NCBI GenBank assembly: GCA_964594045.1
Contig: CAZQKR010000040.1
Location: 1 to 39,728 of the forward strand
Origin: UBA2365 sp964594045
GTDB taxonomy: Bacteria; Bacteroidota; Bacteroidia; Chitinophagales; Saprospiraceae
Direction: 5' to 3'
Length of the DNA: 39,728 nucleotides
In this document: positions 25,782 to 34,978 of the stretch, piece after piece
Layout: each line of letters opens with the position of its first letter
Numbering within the stretch: the stretch's first letter is position 1
Notes under the pieces: generated by a model
Told to the model about the DNA's origin: nothing
Databases searched by the model: none
What the model saw: the letters and a program-made list of their open reading frames with translations, nothing else
Made by a program: the position numbers and the translations under genes

Positions 25782-26162
25782 ATGGAAACAGAAGAAAAGA
25801 CCAGATATTCTGACCAGGAATTAATGGAGTTCAAATCTTTGATCATGGAAAAACTGGAAAAAGCCAATGAGCAATTGGTTTTTTATAAAACCCAGTTAAG
25901 TGAGTTTTCTCAAAGCCCGGATGGGCATATCAAGAACCTGGAAGACGGCATAAGCACTGTGGAAAACGAAAGACTTATGCAAATGGCATCAAGGACGCAG
26001 AAACATATTCAGCATTTGCATAATGCCCTGCTGAGAATTGACAATAAAACTTTCGGCATCTGTCGTGTCACAGGCAAGCTGATTTCCAAAGAAAGGCTCA
26101 AGGCAGTCCCTCATGCCACTATGAGCGTGGAAGCAAAAAACATGAGATCTAAAGGTTTTTAA
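25782..26162 (+). CDS. TraR/DksA-like protein lacking the zinc finger cysteines
   Basis: This 126-residue protein has a long N-terminal coiled-coil (about 10-80) and a C-terminal TraR/DksA-type segment FGICRVTGKLISKERLKAVPHAT (starts at 91). Only C94 remains of the four zinc-binding cysteines. DksA family proteins bind in the RNA polymerase secondary channel and modulate transcription; this shape is common for the Bacteroidota version, which must fold without zinc. Whether it works with ppGpp is not known. It is convergent with uvrA, 19 bases apart. Confidence 0.85.
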   Translation: METEEKTRYSDQELMEFKSLIMEKLEKANEQLVFYKTQLSEFSQSPDGHIKNLEDGISTVENERLMQMASRTQKHIQHLHNALLRIDNKTFGICRVTGKLISKERLKAVPHATMSVEAKNMRSKGF

Positions 26163-26181
26163 ACACCTGTTCCCAAGGGTT

Positions 26182-29010
26182 TTATCTTTTCCTGAGTTCC
26201 TTTTCGAGGTAAACTCCGGTATGGCTGTCGGCCACACTGGAAATTTCTTCCGGGGTTCCGGCCGCAACGAGATTTCCGCCATCCAATCCGCCTTCAGGAC
26301 CAATGTCTATGACATAGTCAGCTACTTTTATGATGTCCATATTGTGTTCAATGATCACCACGGTATTGCCTTTATCCACCAGTTTGTCCAGCACATTGAT
26401 CAGATGACTGATATCTTCGAAATGAAGCCCGGTGGTCGGTTCATCCAGTATATACAGGGTATTGCCGGTATCTTTCTTTGAAAGTTCTTCTGCGAGCTTT
26501 ACCCGTTGCGCTTCACCACCTGAAAGAGTGGTAGCCTGTTGACCCAGGGTGATATAACCGAGTCCCACGTCCATGAGCGTTTTCAGTTTTTGGGAAATTG
26601 CCGGAATACTGCTGAAAAACGCCAATCCTTCTTCTATGGTCATATTGAGTACCTCGGATATATTTTTTCCCTTAAACAATACTTCGAGTGTTTCCCTGTT
26701 GTATCGTTTTCCTTCGCAGGTTTCACACTTGACATACACATCGGGTAAAAAATTCATTTCAATTTTCCGTTCACCACCTCCCTGGCAGGTTTCGCATCTT
26801 CCACCCTTGACATTGAAGGAAAACCTTCCTGTTTTGTATCCGCGGATCCTGGCATCCGGCATACCGGCGAAGAGATTGCGTATGTGGGTGAACAGACCGG
26901 TATAAGTAGCCGGGTTCGACCGCGGTGTCCGGCCTATGGGTTTCTGATCAATTTCAATCACCTTGTCAATGTGATCAATTCCTGTCAAAGTTTCGTAAGG
27001 CAGTGGCTTTTTGAGACTTCTGTAAAAATGCCTTCGCAAAACCGGGTACAGCGTTTCATTGATCAGACTTGATTTTCCGCTTCCGGACACACCTGTTATG
27101 CAGCACAGCGTACCAAGCGGAATATTCAGATCCACATTTTTCAGGTTGTTGCCTTTTGCACCTTTCAGGGAAAGGAATTTACCGTTTCCTTTTCTCCTGG
27201 TTGCCGGGACTGGTATTTCTTTCCGGTTACTGAGGTAATCTGCTGTGATGCCGCTCATGTGATGTATTTCCTCAGGTGTCCCCTGGGCGATGATCATGCC
27301 ACCATCCTTTCCGGCACCCGGGCCGAGGTCAACAAGGTAATCTGAAGCAAGCATGATCTCTTTGTCATGTTCAACAACGATCACCGAATTCCCGATATGA
27401 GTCAACGATTTAAGCGCTTCTATCAGCCTGAAATTATCTCTTTGGTGCAATCCGATGGATGGTTCGTCCAGAACATAGGTGATGCCGGTAAGTTTTGAAC
27501 CAATCTGAGTGGCCAGTCTGATACGCTGGGCTTCGCCGCCGGATAATGTACGGGTTGGCCGGTTCAGGCTCAAATATCCGAGACCAACCTGAAGCAGGAA
27601 CTCAAGCCTTTTTTTTATCTCCTTGATGATATCCCTTGAGATCTGAACCTGCATATCATTCATTTTTTCCGGCAATCCCTCAAACCATATCAACAGCTGA
27701 TGCAGGTCTTTGGTCGCCAGTTCACCTATATGCGTTTCCGCCAGTTTGAAGTGCAGTGACTCCTTTTTGAGCCGGTATCCCTTACATTCCGGACATTCAA
27801 CTATGGACATGAAATCCTCTGCCCAGGTTCTCAGTTTTTCTGAGGTGGTTTCTTCATACCAACGCTTGAGCATATACATAAGACCCTCATATCCAAGATT
27901 GTAGGTAAGCTCCGTTGGCATAAAATCCAGCTCGATCTTCAGTGTTTCATCGCCACCGTACAATATGGTATTCAGGGCATCTTCCGGTATATCACTGACA
28001 GGCGTATCAAAATCAAACTGATATTTTTTTGCAATGGTTTTCAATTGTTTGAATGTCCAGGTATCCCTGACTTCTCCAAAAGGCAATATACCCTCCTGAT
28101 TGATGGATTTGCTCCAGTCCGGTATGACTTTTTCCAGATCTGCCGTATTGATCATGCCCAGTCCGTTGCAATTTGGACAAGCACCGTAAGGAGAATTGAA
28201 TGAAAAGGAGTTAGGGGAAGGCTCTTCATAGGAAATGCCTGAATCCGCGCACATGAGAAATTTGCTGTAAGGAAAATTGATACCCGCTTCAGAATCCAGA
28301 ATGTAGATGAAGTTGTTGCCCATATTCAGTGCTGTCTGGACGGACATGGAAATACGATCCCTTTTGGCTTCATCAATACGGATCCGGTCAACAACCAGTT
28401 CAATGTCATGGGTCTTGTATCTGTCCAGTTTTAAATCGGGGACCAATTCGAGTATTTCGCCGTCAACCCTCACTTTGCTGTAGCCCCTCTTGCGGAGTTG
28501 CTCAAACAATTCCTTGTAATGACCTTTTCTCGCCCGGACCATCGGCGCCAAAACCATGATCATCTTTCCGGTAAATTCTTTCAGGATCTGGTCGATGATC
28601 TGGTCTTCGGAATATTTGATCATTTTCTTCCCGGTTATATACGAGTATGCCTCTGCTGTTCTGGCGAAAAGCAATCTCAGGAAATCATAGACCTCTGTGG
28701 TCGTACCTACTGTCGAACGAGGATTCCAACCCGTTGACTTTTGTTCGATGGATATCACCGGACTTAAGCCGCTGATCTGATCAACATCCGGTCTTTCCAT
28801 ATTACCCAGAAATTGCCGTGCATAAGCCGAAAAAGTTTCAAAATACCTTCGTTGACCCTCGGCGTAAATGGTATCGAAAGCCAGGGAGGATTTACCGCTG
28901 CCGCTGATACCGGTGATCACTACCAGTTTATTCTTAGGGATATCCAGGTTCAGATCCCTGAGGTTATGCTCCCTGGCGCCGTTAATACTGATAAATGAAT
29001 TTTTTTCCAT
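26182..29010 (-). CDS. uvrA: Excinuclease ABC subunit A
   Basis: This 942-residue DNA-damage sensor of nucleotide excision repair forms a dimer with two ABC ATPase modules and loads UvrB. Both Walker A motifs are present (GISGSGKSS at 34-42; GVSGSGKSS in the second half), both LSGGEAQR signatures, and zinc-binding CxxC pairs (CPNCNG, CPECKG, CETCQGGGERK, CETCEGKRY). Length is normal. It is the first gene of a minus-strand pair or a single unit: the nucleoside phosphorylase stop lies 68 bases upstream in the same direction. No SOS-box sequence was recognised. Confidence 0.97.
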   Translation of the reverse strand: MEKNSFISINGAREHNLRDLNLDIPKNKLVVITGISGSGKSSLAFDTIYAEGQRRYFETFSAYARQFLGNMERPDVDQISGLSPVISIEQKSTGWNPRSTVGTTTEVYDFLRLLFARTAEAYSYITGKKMIKYSEDQIIDQILKEFTGKMIMVLAPMVRARKGHYKELFEQLRKRGYSKVRVDGEILELVPDLKLDRYKTHDIELVVDRIRIDEAKRDRISMSVQTALNMGNNFIYILDSEAGINFPYSKFLMCADSGISYEEPSPNSFSFNSPYGACPNCNGLGMINTADLEKVIPDWSKSINQEGILPFGEVRDTWTFKQLKTIAKKYQFDFDTPVSDIPEDALNTILYGGDETLKIELDFMPTELTYNLGYEGLMYMLKRWYEETTSEKLRTWAEDFMSIVECPECKGYRLKKESLHFKLAETHIGELATKDLHQLLIWFEGLPEKMNDMQVQISRDIIKEIKKRLEFLLQVGLGYLSLNRPTRTLSGGEAQRIRLATQIGSKLTGITYVLDEPSIGLHQRDNFRLIEALKSLTHIGNSVIVVEHDKEIMLASDYLVDLGPGAGKDGGMIIAQGTPEEIHHMSGITADYLSNRKEIPVPATRRKGNGKFLSLKGAKGNNLKNVDLNIPLGTLCCITGVSGSGKSSLINETLYPVLRRHFYRSLKKPLPYETLTGIDHIDKVIEIDQKPIGRTPRSNPATYTGLFTHIRNLFAGMPDARIRGYKTGRFSFNVKGGRCETCQGGGERKIEMNFLPDVYVKCETCEGKRYNRETLEVLFKGKNISEVLNMTIEEGLAFFSSIPAISQKLKTLMDVGLGYITLGQQATTLSGGEAQRVKLAEELSKKDTGNTLYILDEPTTGLHFEDISHLINVLDKLVDKGNTVVIIEHNMDIIKVADYVIDIGPEGGLDGGNLVAAGTPEEISSVADSHTGVYLEKELRKR

Positions 29011-29078
29011 AATGTCCGGACTAGATCAAGCTTATGGGTATAATATGGGTAAAAAGTGCAAAAATAATGAAAATTCCG

Positions 29079-29909
29079 TTACTCGGGATAGAAATTATCC
29101 AACCAAGCAGCCACCAGTTGCATCAGCTTCCCTTCCGATTTTTTGACCATATCCACCACATCCTGTTCTGAGGTTTCCACGATCCTTTCCACGGGATAAC
29201 ATTCGTTGGAGATGACTGAAAATCCGTTGACCCTGATCCCTGAGTGTATGGCAACGATGGTTTCAAGCACTGTGGACATCCCTACTGCATCAGCACCCAT
29301 CATACGCATCATGGTATATTCAGCAGGGGTTTCCAGACTAGGACCCTGTGAAGCGAGATAAACGCCTTTACGTACCGGTATCCCCAAAGAAGTGCTCAGG
29401 TTTTCCGTTTGGGCAATGAACGGAGGGTGATAAGCATGCAGCATATCCGGAAAACGCGGACCCAGTCTTTCATCATTAGGACCTCTGAGCGGATGATCCG
29501 GAAACAGGTTGATATGATCTGAGATCTGCATGATGTCACCTGCATTGAAATGCGGATTGACCCCGCCGGCAGCGTTGGTCAGGATCAGGTGATCAACACC
29601 CAGGAATTTTAATATGCGGACCGGGTAAGTGATCTCCAGTGCAGAATAGCCTTCATAGTAATGCAACCTTCCCGAGAAAAGCAGCATCAGCTTACCTGCT
29701 CTTTCACCGATCACCAGTTCGCCCTTATGGTTTTTCACCGTGCTGACAGAAAAATTCGGGATCTGACTATAGGGTAACCGTGCAATTACATTATCCAGCA
29801 ATGCCTCACTGGAGATCCCTGAGCCAAATATCATCGCAACCCCGGGTGTTCCGGTGTAAAAAGACTTTATATAATCTACAGTTTGATGTATTTTTTCGAA
29901 CATATACAT
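29079..29909 (-). CDS. Purine nucleoside phosphorylase (trimeric type)
   Basis: This 276-residue enzyme splits purine nucleosides with phosphate into base and ribose-1-phosphate for salvage. Family residues are present: phosphate-site GSGISS (29-34; usually GSGLG), GRLHYYEGYS (H83, E86), TNAAGG (111-116), SQGPSLETPAE (E193), M211 and N235 in ISNECYP, the base-binding asparagine. The asparagine and the length indicate the trimeric 6-oxopurine-specific class (PunA/XapA-like). It may be followed by uvrA in the same transcript. The first ATG (29909) and the third codon ATG are both possible starts. Confidence 0.92.
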   Translation of the reverse strand: MYMFEKIHQTVDYIKSFYTGTPGVAMIFGSGISSEALLDNVIARLPYSQIPNFSVSTVKNHKGELVIGERAGKLMLLFSGRLHYYEGYSALEITYPVRILKFLGVDHLILTNAAGGVNPHFNAGDIMQISDHINLFPDHPLRGPNDERLGPRFPDMLHAYHPPFIAQTENLSTSLGIPVRKGVYLASQGPSLETPAEYTMMRMMGADAVGMSTVLETIVAIHSGIRVNGFSVISNECYPVERIVETSEQDVVDMVKKSEGKLMQLVAAWLDNFYPE

Positions 29910-30000
29910 TAATTCTGATCCAAAAATAGCGAAAAGTATGATTATTTTGATTGATTTTCCAATTTACCCGGAAAATATTAGGTAAATCATTGAAAATGCG

Positions 30001-30008
30001 TATCTTTG
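30001..30008 (+). promoter_or_regulatory. rimP: Promoter -7 element for rimP-nusA
   Basis: TATCTTTG matches TAnnTTTG. It lies 62 bases before the rimP start and 16 before the leader hairpin, so the hairpin would be at the very 5' end of the transcript. A good TTG box upstream was not seen. Confidence 0.55.
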
Positions 30009-30023
30009 CGCTGATTTTTGTGG

Positions 30024-30050
30024 AGAGGGAACAGATTCGTTCCCTCTTTT
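30024..30050 (+). promoter_or_regulatory. rimP: rimP leader hairpin followed by a T-run (attenuator-like)
   Basis: agagggaac (30024-30032) pairs with gttccctct (30039-30047) around a six-base loop (agattc), followed directly by ttt. It has the form of an intrinsic terminator placed between promoter and start codon. A role in controlling the ribosome-maturation/transcription operon by attenuation or antitermination is inference; it could also be a 5' stabilising stem. Confidence 0.6.
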
Positions 30051-30069
30051 AATTATATATCGGTTTGTT

Positions 30070-30525
30070 TTGGAAGCAATTAAAGAAAAAATATCGCTTT
30101 TACTTGCTGAAAAATTTCAGGAAGAAGGTTTTACGGACTGCTTTTTAGTGGAACTGAAAATATTTCAAAAGCCACGGATAGAAATTTTTATAGATTGTGA
30201 TCACGGTGTCAGCCACGAAATGTGCGTTCAGATCAGCAGGCACATTGAGCAATATCTGGATGAATCTTTGGTCCTTGGTGAAAAATATACGCTTGAAGTA
30301 TCTTCACCCGGACTTGAAAGGCCGCTGATCCCAAGACAGTTTCCAAAAAATATAGGCAGGAGCCTGAAGGTTAAAATGAACAGTGGAGAAACCTTGCAGG
30401 GAGTTTTAAAAGATATGACAGAAAATGGTTTCATTCTTGAAACAACAGATAAAAAAGAAGGTCCAAAATTGGTGCCTGTAGGTTTTAATGAAATAGCAAC
30501 AGCAAAAATTATTGTAAGTTTTTAA
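30070..30525 (+). CDS. rimP: Ribosome maturation factor RimP
   Basis: This 151-residue protein is needed for late assembly of the 30S subunit. The N-terminal domain contains the motif VELKIFQKPRIEIFIDCDHGVSH (from about residue 27, split here as VELKIFQKP and IEIFIDCDHG) and the conserved LEVSSPGLERPL (about 77-88). The C-terminal SH3-like barrel follows. The start is TTG at 30070 in a poor ribosome-binding context; no ATG lies nearby upstream. nusA starts 10 bases after the stop and infB follows, the standard cluster order. Confidence 0.93.
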   Translation: MEAIKEKISLLLAEKFQEEGFTDCFLVELKIFQKPRIEIFIDCDHGVSHEMCVQISRHIEQYLDESLVLGEKYTLEVSSPGLERPLIPRQFPKNIGRSLKVKMNSGETLQGVLKDMTENGFILETTDKKEGPKLVPVGFNEIATAKIIVSF

Positions 30526-30535
30526 TGATAAAAAA

Positions 30536-31774
30536 ATGAATTTAATCGAATCTTTTTCGGAGTTTAAGGCTGGCAAAAGTATTGACAGACCAACGTTGGT
30601 GAGGGTTTTGGAAGATGTGTTCAGGACATTGATCAAAAAGAAATATGGCTCTGACGAAAACTTTGATGTGATCGTAAACACAACTAATGGTGACCTTGAA
30701 TTATGGAAAGTCAGGGAAATTGTTCCGGATGGTGAGGTGACGGATTCCATCAAACAGATCTCCATTTCCGATGCAATACAGATTGATGAGGATTATGAAG
30801 TGGGCTCGGAATGCTATGAACAGGTGGATGTCATGGAATTCGGAAGAAGATCGATCATGGCTGCCCGCCAGACATTGATCTCCAGGATCATGGAATTGGA
30901 AAAAGATGAGGTTTACAGAAAATATAAAGACCGTATCGGAAATATAGTCATCGGAGAGATCAGCCAGATACTGCGCAAGGAAATGCTGGTCATGGATGAT
31001 GCAACCGGCAACGAATTGTTGCTGCCGCGGTCAGAAATGATCAAAGGCGATTATTTCAGGAAAGGAGACATCGTAAAAGCTGTGATCAAGAAAGTTGAAC
31101 TGAGAAATAACAATCCGGTCATCATTATTTCGAGAACAGACAGTCTTTTCCTGGAAAAATTGATGGAACAGGAGGTTCCTGAAATTGAAGACGGACTGAT
31201 CACCATCAGGGATGTAGTCCGAATTCCCGGTGTGAGAGCCAAGGTTTCAGTAGAAAGTTACGACGACAGGATAGATCCGGTCGGCGCCTGCGTTGGTATG
31301 AAAGGCAGCCGGATCCATGGTATCGTCAGAGAATTGAAGAATGAAAATATCGATATTGTCAACTTTACCAACAATATCAACCTGTATATTCAAAGAGCGC
31401 TAACACCTGCTAAAGTGTCCAATATTGAACTGGATGCAGAAAGGAAAAGGGCAAGTGTATATCTGAAATCCGACCAGGTTTCACTGGCGATCGGCAAAAG
31501 CGGATCCAACATCAAGCTCGCAAGCAAACTGACCGGATTTGAGATCGATGTGTTCCGCGAATCAGATGAATTTGGCCTGGAAGATGTTGATCTCGATGAG
31601 TTCAAGGATGAGATCGAAGACTGGGTACTGAGTGAATTGAAAAATATTGGCTGCGATACGGCAAGAAGTGTACTGAACCTGAGCCGTGAAGAACTGATCA
31701 GACGTACAGATCTCGAAGACGAGACGGTCGACGAAGTACTCCGCATTTTACATGCTGAGTTTGAGGAAGATTGA
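30536..31774 (+). CDS. nusA: Transcription termination/antitermination factor NusA
   Basis: This 412-residue RNA polymerase-binding factor modulates pausing, termination and antitermination. The N-terminal domain (about 1-125), S1 domain (about 130-200), and KH domains with VGACVGMKGSRIHGIVREL (about 243) and LAIGKSGSNIKLAS (about 318) are in normal order. A short acidic C-terminal region with a helix-hairpin-helix-like segment (IGCDTARSVLNLSREEL) follows; the two long acidic repeats of enterobacterial NusA are absent, as usual in this phylum. Ten bases separate it from rimP. Confidence 0.96.
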   Translation: MNLIESFSEFKAGKSIDRPTLVRVLEDVFRTLIKKKYGSDENFDVIVNTTNGDLELWKVREIVPDGEVTDSIKQISISDAIQIDEDYEVGSECYEQVDVMEFGRRSIMAARQTLISRIMELEKDEVYRKYKDRIGNIVIGEISQILRKEMLVMDDATGNELLLPRSEMIKGDYFRKGDIVKAVIKKVELRNNNPVIIISRTDSLFLEKLMEQEVPEIEDGLITIRDVVRIPGVRAKVSVESYDDRIDPVGACVGMKGSRIHGIVRELKNENIDIVNFTNNINLYIQRALTPAKVSNIELDAERKRASVYLKSDQVSLAIGKSGSNIKLASKLTGFEIDVFRESDEFGLEDVDLDEFKDEIEDWVLSELKNIGCDTARSVLNLSREELIRRTDLEDETVDEVLRILHAEFEED

Positions 31775-31821
31775 AAACGGGGTATTTGACCCCTGAATGA
31801 TACTTTAAACTATTTAAAACT

Positions 31822-31852
31822 TTTGTGTGCAGATTTAGATTATATACTTTTG
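31822..31852 (+). promoter_or_regulatory. infB: Internal promoter for infB
   Basis: TTTG (31822-31825), a 19-base spacer and TACTTTTG (31845-31852) match the Bacteroidota consensus 27 bases before the infB ATG. It suggests that infB has its own promoter in addition to any read-through from rimP-nusA. Confidence 0.65.
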
Positions 31853-31878
31853 CACCTTTATTGACAATGTCCAATTGA

Positions 31879-34668
31879 ATGGCAGATAAAACAAAAAAAT
31901 TATTTACAATAGCGAAGGAATTAAATGTTGCAACTTCCACTATTGTTGAATTCCTCAACCATAGCGGTTTTGAAGTTGAGAATAAGCCCATTGCAAAAAT
32001 TTCTGACGAAATGTATGATCTTTTGTTGAAAGAGTTCAGCAGCGCCATTGATGAAAAAGAAAAGGCTGATGAATTACTCCATCAAAGACTGGACAAAAAG
32101 AAAACCGAAAAACTGGTTGAAAAACCCAAACCGGAAACACCCAAAATAATTCACCCTGTTGAAGAACCCAAAAAAGCACCGGAACCGGAAATTCAGGAAA
32201 AAGTTGAAGAAAAACCAGCCGCTTCGGTCAAAGATGACAGGTACAAGATCAAAGTGACCGTTGTGGATAAAGTTGACCTGGACAAACTGACTTCCAGGAA
32301 ACCGGCTGAAGAAAAGAAACCCGAGCCGGTTGAAGAGGTTCCGGCTCCAACCGAAGATGTCACTGCAAAACCGGCTGAAAGCAATGAAGTCGCTGAACCC
32401 GCTGAAGAGATCAGTGTTGCAGGACAGCCGGAAGAAAGCCACACAACAGAAGAACAGCCTGTTGAAGAAAAAATTGAGACTATCCGCCATGAAGCGCCCA
32501 AACTGCAGGGTTTGAAAATCCTTGGGAAAATTGACCAGACAAAACTTGCCCCAAAAGACAAAAAGAAGGAAAAAGAGCGGGATACCAGACCGGGTTCAAA
32601 ACCCGAACCGTCAAAATCACACCCCGCAGGAGAATTGGGCGGTAATGCAGGTGGCAACAAAGCCAAGAGAAAAAGAAAACGCGTATCCGTTGATATAGAG
32701 CGTGAAGGCCATCATCATCCGCCAAAAAAAGAGGAAGAGATCAAAACGGTTTCCCAGAAAGAAATCGATGACAAAATCAAAGAGACCTACGAAAGGCTCA
32801 AAGGTGGTGGGAAAAGCAAAAGGCAAAAGATCCGTAAGGACAGCAGGGAAGTTAAACGTGAAAAACACGAAAACAAAGGCGATGAAGCTGAAACCAGTAC
32901 ACTGCAATTGACTGAATTCATCACTGTCTCGGAACTGGCCAGCGTGATGAACGTTTCACCGAATGAGATCATTAAAACCTGCATGAACCTGGATATTATC
33001 GTATCCATCAACCAGCGCCTGGACAAGGAAGTGATCGAGATCCTGGCTGAGGAGTTTGGACATGAGATCAATTTTGTCACCGAAGAAGATGTATCTGACG
33101 GATTCCACGATGATGGGGATAATCCGGAAGACCTGGAGCCAAGAGCGCCCATCGTAACTGTAATGGGACACGTAGACCACGGTAAGACTTCATTGCTGGA
33201 CTTTATCAGAAAAGCCAATGTGGCTGCAGGTGAAGCGGGAGGTATTACCCAGCACATCGGTGCATACGAAGTGGAAGCCGGTGCTTCCGGTAAAAAAGTC
33301 ACCTTCCTGGATACTCCGGGACACGAGGCCTTTACTGCGATGCGTGCGCGTGGTGCCAAAATAACTGATATCGTTATCATTATCATAGCAGCTGACGACA
33401 AGATCATGCCACAGACCAAAGAGGCCATCAGTCACGCACAGGCAGCAGGCGTATCCATTGTTTTTGCCATCAACAAAATTGATAAACCGGGAGCAGACCC
33501 TGAAAGGATCAAACAGGAACTCGCATCTATGAACTTCCTGGTCGAAGAATGGGGCGGAAAATACCAGTCACAGGATATCTCCGCCAAAAAGGGCACCGGA
33601 GTGGATGAACTCCTGGAAAAAGTCATCCTTGAAGCCGAAATGCTGGACCTCAAAGCCAATCCGGGACGACCAGCGATCGGAACTGTTATTGAAGCTTCTC
33701 TCGATAAAGGCAGAGGATTCATCACCAAAGTCCTTGTACAGAAAGGAACCCTTTCCATCGGTGACATACTGGTGTCCGGTGAATACTTTGGCAAGGTTAA
33801 AGCCTTGTTCAACGAAAAAGGCAAAAAAGTCAAAAGTGTCGGACCTTCTTCTCCCATTCTCGTGCTTGGACTGAATGGCGCCTCACAGGCAGGTGAAAAA
33901 TTCAAATGCGTTGAAAGTGAAAAAGACGCTAAAGCCATCGCAGCCAAAAGAGCCATCATCACCAGGGAACAGTCCAACAGAGCTCAGAAAAGGATCAGTC
34001 TGGATGAGATCGGCAGAAGGATCCAGATGGGCAGTTTTAAAGAACTCAATCTGATCATCAAAGGAGACGTTGACGGTTCTGTAGAAGCATTGACTGATTC
34101 ATTGCAAAAACTGTCCATCGAAGAATTACAGGTCAATATCGTCCATAAAGCGGTCGGACAGATCACGGAATCGGATGTGCTGCTGGCCAGAGCCTCTGAA
34201 GCGATCATCGTTGGTTTCCAGGTAAGGCCTTCCGGAGGAGCCAGAAAAATGGCAGAAAAAGAAGGTGTACAGATCAAGACATATTCCATCATTTATGAAG
34301 CGATCGATGAGATCAAAAAAGCCATGGAGGGTATGCTTGAACCGACTCAGGAAGAGAATATTCTCGGACTTGCGGATGTGCGGGAAACTTTCAAGGTGTC
34401 CAAGGTGGGTACGATCGCCGGATGCTTCGTTCAGGAAGGAAAGATTGTCCGAAATGCCTTTATCCGGTTGATCAGGGATGGTGTAGTCATTTTCCCGACC
34501 AAGGAAGGCCAGAAAGTACAACTTGCCTCTCTCAAGCGGTTTAAAGAGGATGCCAGGGAAGTCAAAGCCGGCCTCGAATGCGGTCTTTCCATCGACAATT
34601 TCAACGATCTGAAAGTCGGGGATGAGATCGAATGCTACGAAATCGTCGAGATCAAGGCAACGATGTAA
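31879..34668 (+). CDS. infB: Translation initiation factor IF-2
   Basis: This 929-residue GTPase places fMet-tRNA on the 30S subunit and promotes subunit joining. A short N-terminal IF2_N helix domain (about 1-50) is followed by a long low-complexity region rich in K, E and P (about 55-330), variable in the family. A second IF2_N domain (about 345-400) precedes the G domain: G1 GHVDHGKT (430-437), G3 DTPGH (from 478) and G4 NKID (532-535). Domains II to IV follow to the C-terminus. The charged linker makes many long open frames on the opposite strand that are not genes. Confidence 0.97.
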   Translation: MADKTKKLFTIAKELNVATSTIVEFLNHSGFEVENKPIAKISDEMYDLLLKEFSSAIDEKEKADELLHQRLDKKKTEKLVEKPKPETPKIIHPVEEPKKAPEPEIQEKVEEKPAASVKDDRYKIKVTVVDKVDLDKLTSRKPAEEKKPEPVEEVPAPTEDVTAKPAESNEVAEPAEEISVAGQPEESHTTEEQPVEEKIETIRHEAPKLQGLKILGKIDQTKLAPKDKKKEKERDTRPGSKPEPSKSHPAGELGGNAGGNKAKRKRKRVSVDIEREGHHHPPKKEEEIKTVSQKEIDDKIKETYERLKGGGKSKRQKIRKDSREVKREKHENKGDEAETSTLQLTEFITVSELASVMNVSPNEIIKTCMNLDIIVSINQRLDKEVIEILAEEFGHEINFVTEEDVSDGFHDDGDNPEDLEPRAPIVTVMGHVDHGKTSLLDFIRKANVAAGEAGGITQHIGAYEVEAGASGKKVTFLDTPGHEAFTAMRARGAKITDIVIIIIAADDKIMPQTKEAISHAQAAGVSIVFAINKIDKPGADPERIKQELASMNFLVEEWGGKYQSQDISAKKGTGVDELLEKVILEAEMLDLKANPGRPAIGTVIEASLDKGRGFITKVLVQKGTLSIGDILVSGEYFGKVKALFNEKGKKVKSVGPSSPILVLGLNGASQAGEKFKCVESEKDAKAIAAKRAIITREQSNRAQKRISLDEIGRRIQMGSFKELNLIIKGDVDGSVEALTDSLQKLSIEELQVNIVHKAVGQITESDVLLARASEAIIVGFQVRPSGGARKMAEKEGVQIKTYSIIYEAIDEIKKAMEGMLEPTQEENILGLADVRETFKVSKVGTIAGCFVQEGKIVRNAFIRLIRDGVVIFPTKEGQKVQLASLKRFKEDAREVKAGLECGLSIDNFNDLKVGDEIECYEIVEIKATM

Positions 34669-34978
34669 TTTCTTCTGAAATCTTTCTACAAGATTTATTG
34701 TGCTGTTTTTCATTCCGATAACCTGTCGGGATTGATCCAACTCAAATGTCGGCATGAATATTTTACTCAGAAATTTTATGCTCTTATGCGCATAGGAGTA
34801 AACTTTCTTTTTTTCTTTTACGTTGTATATCCGTGCAATATACTAAGAGCTTTACCTTAAAAAGCAATTTGCAGGTCCTGTGAATGATTATTTCCGGGTC
34901 TGACAGGATTTTCAGCTTGATTTGGTAAGATATTTGTTATATATTACTCGCTTGTTTTTGTTTATTGAATTGGATTGA
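34669..34978. other. Spacer between infB and the DUF4175-like gene
   Basis: This 310-base stretch holds a small palindrome (34781-34798, with tatgcgcata at its centre) and a loose hairpin (tcctgt 34876-34881 with acagga 34903-34908) followed by tttt that may end the infB transcript. A GATATTTG sequence near 34929 is one base from the -7 consensus. No reading frame or RNA gene was recognised. Confidence 0.4.

Noticed and set aside
26910..26935. A gggttcgacc sequence resembling a tRNA T-loop
   Set aside because: It lies inside the uvrA coding region and no cloverleaf can be formed around it.
32074..33428. Long minus-strand open frames opposite infB
   Set aside because: They mirror the K/E/P-rich linker and the G domain of IF-2; the translations are Ser/Phe-rich antisense shadows.
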